From contig CAYTUX010000083.1 of assembly GCA_964441455.1 (NCBI GenBank), forward strand, positions 1-8,974: 8,974 nt of DNA. Direction: 5' to 3'. Position numbers and translations under genes: made by a program. Positions 7,424-8,974 of this stretch are shown here, piece after piece. This stretch comes from JAQICX01 sp964441455. Lineage in GTDB: Bacteria; Verrucomicrobiota; Kiritimatiellia; JAQICX01. Under the pieces are notes generated by a model. It did no database searches, had not been told where the DNA came from, and was given only the letters and a program-made list of their open reading frames with translations. The number at the start of each line of letters is the position of its first letter. The first letter of the stretch is position 1.

Positions 7424-7451
7424 GGGAGCACCGATGTCCTCATCGGCATCT
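7424..7451. repeat. Hairpin module, copy 2
   Basis: This is a diverged copy of 7092-7120. CCGATG (7431-7436) pairs with CATCGG (7441-7446) around TCCT. One base is deleted in the loop and the outermost pair is lost compared with copy 1. Confidence 0.7.
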
Positions 7452-7479
7452 ATATAGAATAAGTTGCGAAGCAACACAA

Positions 7480-7500
7480 CCCTTCACCCTTCACCCTTCA
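7480..7500. repeat. Tandem heptamer array CCCTTCA, three units
   Basis: Three exact CCCTTCA units are followed by a decayed CCCTTTA (7501-7507). Confidence 0.85.
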
Positions 7501-7520
7501 CCCTTTACATTTTATTCAGG

Positions 7521-7550
7521 TCATGCGTCTGGCGTCATGAGTCATGCGTC
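7521..7550. repeat. TCATGCGTC direct repeat
   Basis: TCATGCGTC occurs at 7521-7529 and 7542-7550, separated by the related GGCGTCATGAG. It is a short-period repeat with no visible function. Confidence 0.5.
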
Positions 7551-7564
7551 AGAAAAAAACGGGA

Positions 7565-7587
7565 AGAAGAGATGTCTCGCGCAGAGT
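7565..7587. repeat. 23-bp dispersed repeat, copy 2
   Basis: This matches 7305-7327 with two substitutions. It continues into a second partial repetition of CGCAGAG (7580-7586 and 7588-7594). Confidence 0.7.
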
Positions 7588-7622
7588 CGCAGAGGACGCA
7601 TAGAAAAGATAAAATGGATTAA

Positions 7623-7650
7623 GAACGTCGAACATCGAACGTCCAACATC
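7623..7650. repeat. Tandem heptamer array GAACRTC, four units
   Basis: The units GAACGTC, GAACATC, GAACGTC, CAACATC are consecutive. The array is followed by GAATAATGAAT, which may be a decayed continuation. Confidence 0.85.
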
Positions 7651-7713
7651 GAATAATGAATGAGGATTACCCCTCCGTCACGCTTCGCGCGACACCTGCG
7701 GAAAAAGTTTTTA

Positions 7714-7734
7714 GTGGTAAGTGCTGAGTGTTAA
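7714..7734. repeat. Degenerate heptamer array GTGNTRA, three units
   Basis: The units GTGGTAA, GTGCTGA, GTGTTAA are consecutive. This is the fourth 7-bp-period array in about 720 bp. Confidence 0.7.
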
Positions 7735-7814
7735 GTTTCACTCCGTGGATAGGAAGGAACAAACTTCGAGACCGTCCCAATTTGTGTGTCTAAAGAAAAA
7801 AAGAGGTTCCATGT

Positions 7815-7822
7815 TGTAAATT
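7815..7822. repeat. 8-bp target-site duplication, left
   Basis: TGTAAATT directly abuts the first base of the terminal inverted repeat at 7823. The same eight bases directly follow the last base of the right inverted repeat (8108-8115). Confidence 0.85.
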
Positions 7823-8107
7823 GGTTCTTCATAAATTATTGTGGGTGTTTTCTTTTGTTCGACCCCTCCAGGGTCGGGGAGTTATATTGTAACTCACCCC
7901 GTATTGCATACGGGGCTAATCAAATTAGACTACTCCGTAGTCTTAGAACAGTGAACCTGTTCAACATAAATAGCCATGTATGAAATGCATGGTTAATATA
8001 ACATTATTAATGAACGCCCCCGCCCTTACTTTGCAAAAGAAATGCAAAGTGAGGGCGGGGGGCGAACAAAGAAAACACACATTACCCACAATAAATGACG
8101 AAGAACC
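7823..8107. mobile_element. 285-bp MITE-like element with a nine-hairpin core
   Basis: The ends are inverted repeats. GGTTCTTC (7823-7830) pairs with 8100-8107; 7836-7846 pairs perfectly with 8084-8094 (11 bp); 7847-7852 pairs with 8071-8076; 7857-7861 pairs with 8063-8067. Exact 8-bp duplications flank both ends, the mark of transposition. There is no transposase, so movement would need one supplied elsewhere. The GGTTCTTC tip and the 8-bp duplication recall ISL3-family ends, from memory and not verified. The interior is a chain of hairpins (first arm/second arm): 7861-7865/7871-7875, 7879-7884/7890-7895, 7897-7904/7908-7915, 7916-7920/7924-7928, 7928-7933/7937-7942, 7946-7951/7957-7962, 7974-7981/7985-7992, 7993-7998/8005-8010, and a long one at 8015-8035/8043-8064. 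The stems have unrelated sequences, so the array did not arise by copying one palindrome. Confidence 0.85.
8015..8064. repeat. Long GC-rich hairpin inside the mobile element
   Basis: Positions 8015-8035 pair with 8043-8064 around a 7-nt A-rich loop, with one bulged G and one G-T pair. It is by far the strongest hairpin of the element. No T-run follows on either strand, so it is not a standard terminator. Confidence 0.75.
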
Positions 8108-8115
8108 TGTAAATT
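8108..8115. repeat. 8-bp target-site duplication, right
   Basis: TGTAAATT is identical to 7815-7822 and directly follows the right inverted-repeat tip GAAGAACC. Confidence 0.85.
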
Positions 8116-8165
8116 AATCCGATTTCACATTATCAGTCAGTGTTTATGGATTGATTATTGTCGTT

Positions 8166-8621
8166 TTATCTGTTAATCCTTTCCGCACGACATAGGAAAA
8201 TTCGGACTGTTTGTAAATATTCCTGCGTTTTTTCAAGATGATGTTCATGTGAAGCATTCTCAAAGATGTGGAGCTCGGATTCCGGAAGATTCTTCTGATA
8301 ATACTTGGTTGTTTCAGGGGTTGCCTCATCATGAACTCCGCATGTGAATAGAACGGGAATTGTAATTTCTTTCAGTCGTTCTACACTTTCATAGGTTTTA
8401 AGTTCTCCGGTTACGGTGAATTCGCTCGGTCCCCACATGTGCTCATAAATCACAAAATTCAATTTTTCAAAAGACCTGTTCAGACACTCTGGTCAAGGAT
8501 CCGTCCGACAGACATGGAGCTTGTAATATGCCATCATGGCATCTTGATATTGCGGTGAACTGAAGTTTCCGGACTCTTCGCATTTCAGAATGATATTCTG
8601 TATTTTATTTACAGTCTCTCC
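8166..8621 (-). pseudogene. Remnant of a proline-iminopeptidase-type alpha/beta hydrolase
   Basis: Reading one frame on the minus strand gives about 150 residues that match the C-terminal half of proline iminopeptidases. These include SPQYQDAMMAYYKLHVCRTDP, then PECLNRSFEKLN, EHMWGPSEFTVTG, and LFTCGVHDEATPETT, which holds the expected catalytic Asp. ENASHEHHLE near the end holds the catalytic His. Between DP and PE, where the family has Trp, the codon is TGA (8493-8495). The frame is unchanged across it. The upstream end is closed by TAG (8622-8624), and the N-terminal half with the nucleophilic Ser is missing. A frame starting at TTG (8462) could make about 98 residues but would lack most of the enzyme. 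I conclude it is a truncated, inactivated gene. The mobile element lies about 50 bp past its 3' end. Confidence 0.8.
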
Positions 8622-8662
8622 CTAATAATGTTTTTACTCATCATGCTCTGTTCCTAATCCTT

Positions 8663-8974
8663 TCACTGTCCATCTTTTTCTACAGTCTTTTTCTTCAGGT
8701 AATAGAATACTGCAGGCTGGTTGGATGATACGGGAGTTATGGCGGAGGAGAACCAGCCGGCTGCTGTGAGGTTGGTTTGCAGGATGGTGACGGAGTTTGT
8801 GTCGCCCAGATCGGAAAGAGAGCACAAGTCCACGGTTGTGTTGGTGATGGATTGCCAGGTGAGAGTAATGTCTGGATGCTGGATGTGCATGTTTCGGAAT
8901 AACAGTGGCAGGTCGAGGGTGAGAGTGTTGCTGCCAGGGACGGGGTTGATGGCGTTGATATAGTGCAGTCCGTC
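8663..8974 (-). CDS. C-terminal end of a probable secreted or surface protein (partial)
   Basis: The frame is open to the window edge and supplies 103 codons plus the TGA stop; the true start lies beyond 8974. The peptide is rich in Thr, Ser, Asn and Leu. It contains ITLTWQSITNTTVDLCSLSD and ILQTNLTAAGWFSS, and ends with a lysine-rich tail (KKKTVEKDGQ). The pattern of TWQS, then a short-strand segment with TNL and GWF, and finally an FYYL strand resembles the C-terminal beta-sandwich ends of large extracellular proteins in Lentisphaerota, Verrucomicrobiota and Kiritimatiellota. That is a resemblance from memory. Its base composition is richer in G+C than the operon genes. The exact function is unknown. 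An internal ATG at 8890 is probably not the start, because the frame continues upstream with the same character. Confidence 0.6.
   Translation of the reverse strand, partial: DGLHYINAINPVPGSNTLTLDLPLLFRNMHIQHPDITLTWQSITNTTVDLCSLSDLGDTNSVTILQTNLTAAGWFSSAITPVSSNQPAVFYYLKKKTVEKDGQ

Larger units (their letters stand above)
6960..7822. other. Noncoding repeat-rich intergenic region
   Basis: No credible gene lies here. Short open frames exist only because the repeats happen to lack stops. The stretch contains four tandem arrays with 7-bp units (7014-7041, 7480-7500, 7623-7650, 7714-7734), paired hairpin modules, a 47-bp near-palindrome, and fragments such as CGCAGAG twice at 7580-7594. GCTAATTT also occurs twice in tandem (7167-7183). 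It looks like a landing zone of mobile or slippage-generated short repeats between two conserved blocks. Confidence 0.7.

Noticed and set aside
7014..7734. CRISPR array
   Set aside because: The repeats are only 7 bp, are directly adjacent with no spacers, and have different sequences. No cas gene is present.
7786..7983. Open frame of 65 codons on the plus strand into the mobile element
   Set aside because: It crosses the target duplication and six hairpins. Its sequence is explained by the inverted repeats, so it is not a transposase remnant.
8015..8064. Intrinsic terminator
   Set aside because: The stem is strong, but the bases after it are A-rich or mixed on both strands, with no T-run. 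It belongs to the hairpin chain of the element.
8493..8495. TGA read as tryptophan (alternative genetic code)
   Set aside because: The Trp codons checked in the oxidoreductase, secDF, tgt and tig-like genes are TGG, and none of these intact genes has an internal TGA. A nonsense mutation in a truncated gene is simpler.

Overview
The window comes from an AT-rich bacterial chromosome. A guess at the PVC superphylum (Lentisphaerota, Kiritimatiellota or relatives) fits three things. There is a fused SecDF next to YajC and a Tgt. There is a secreted-protein C-terminus of a kind I associate with those phyla. The intergenic DNA is packed with short heptamer arrays and palindromes. This placement is inference from memory, not a search result.

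Layout: (1) positions 1-764 hold no convincing gene, but a mosaic of short repeats, including an exact 45-bp direct repeat and several perfect hairpins. (2) 765-1943 (-) encodes a Gfo/Idh/MocA-type NAD(P)-dependent oxidoreductase. Its two candidate promoters are interlocked with the terminator of the upstream operon. (3) 2041-6879 (-) is a compact four-gene operon read from right to left: a short trigger-factor-like chaperone without the PPIase domain, tgt (queuosine tRNA modification), yajC and a fused secDF. It starts from a sigma70-like promoter near 6923-6951 and ends at a hairpin with a T-run at 1972-2009. The operon joins nascent-chain binding at the ribosome with Sec translocation at the membrane.

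(4) 6960-7820 is about 860 bp of noncoding repeat-rich DNA. It holds four different tandem arrays that all have a 7-bp unit, duplicated hairpin modules, and a 47-bp near-palindrome. (5) 7823-8107 is the most notable object in the window. It is a 285-bp element with imperfect terminal inverted repeats of about 40 bp, flanked exactly by an 8-bp direct duplication (TGTAAATT). Its interior is almost entirely nine consecutive hairpins with unrelated stem sequences. I read it as a non-autonomous mobile element (MITE-like) with a multibranched hairpin-array core.

(6) 8166-8621 (-) is a decayed C-terminal half of a proline-iminopeptidase-type alpha/beta hydrolase, with TGA in place of a Trp expected in the family. 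(7) 8663-8974 (-) is the C-terminal end of a probable secreted or surface protein that continues beyond the window edge. The left and right ends therefore look like fast-changing accessory DNA around a conserved Sec/Tgt housekeeping operon.
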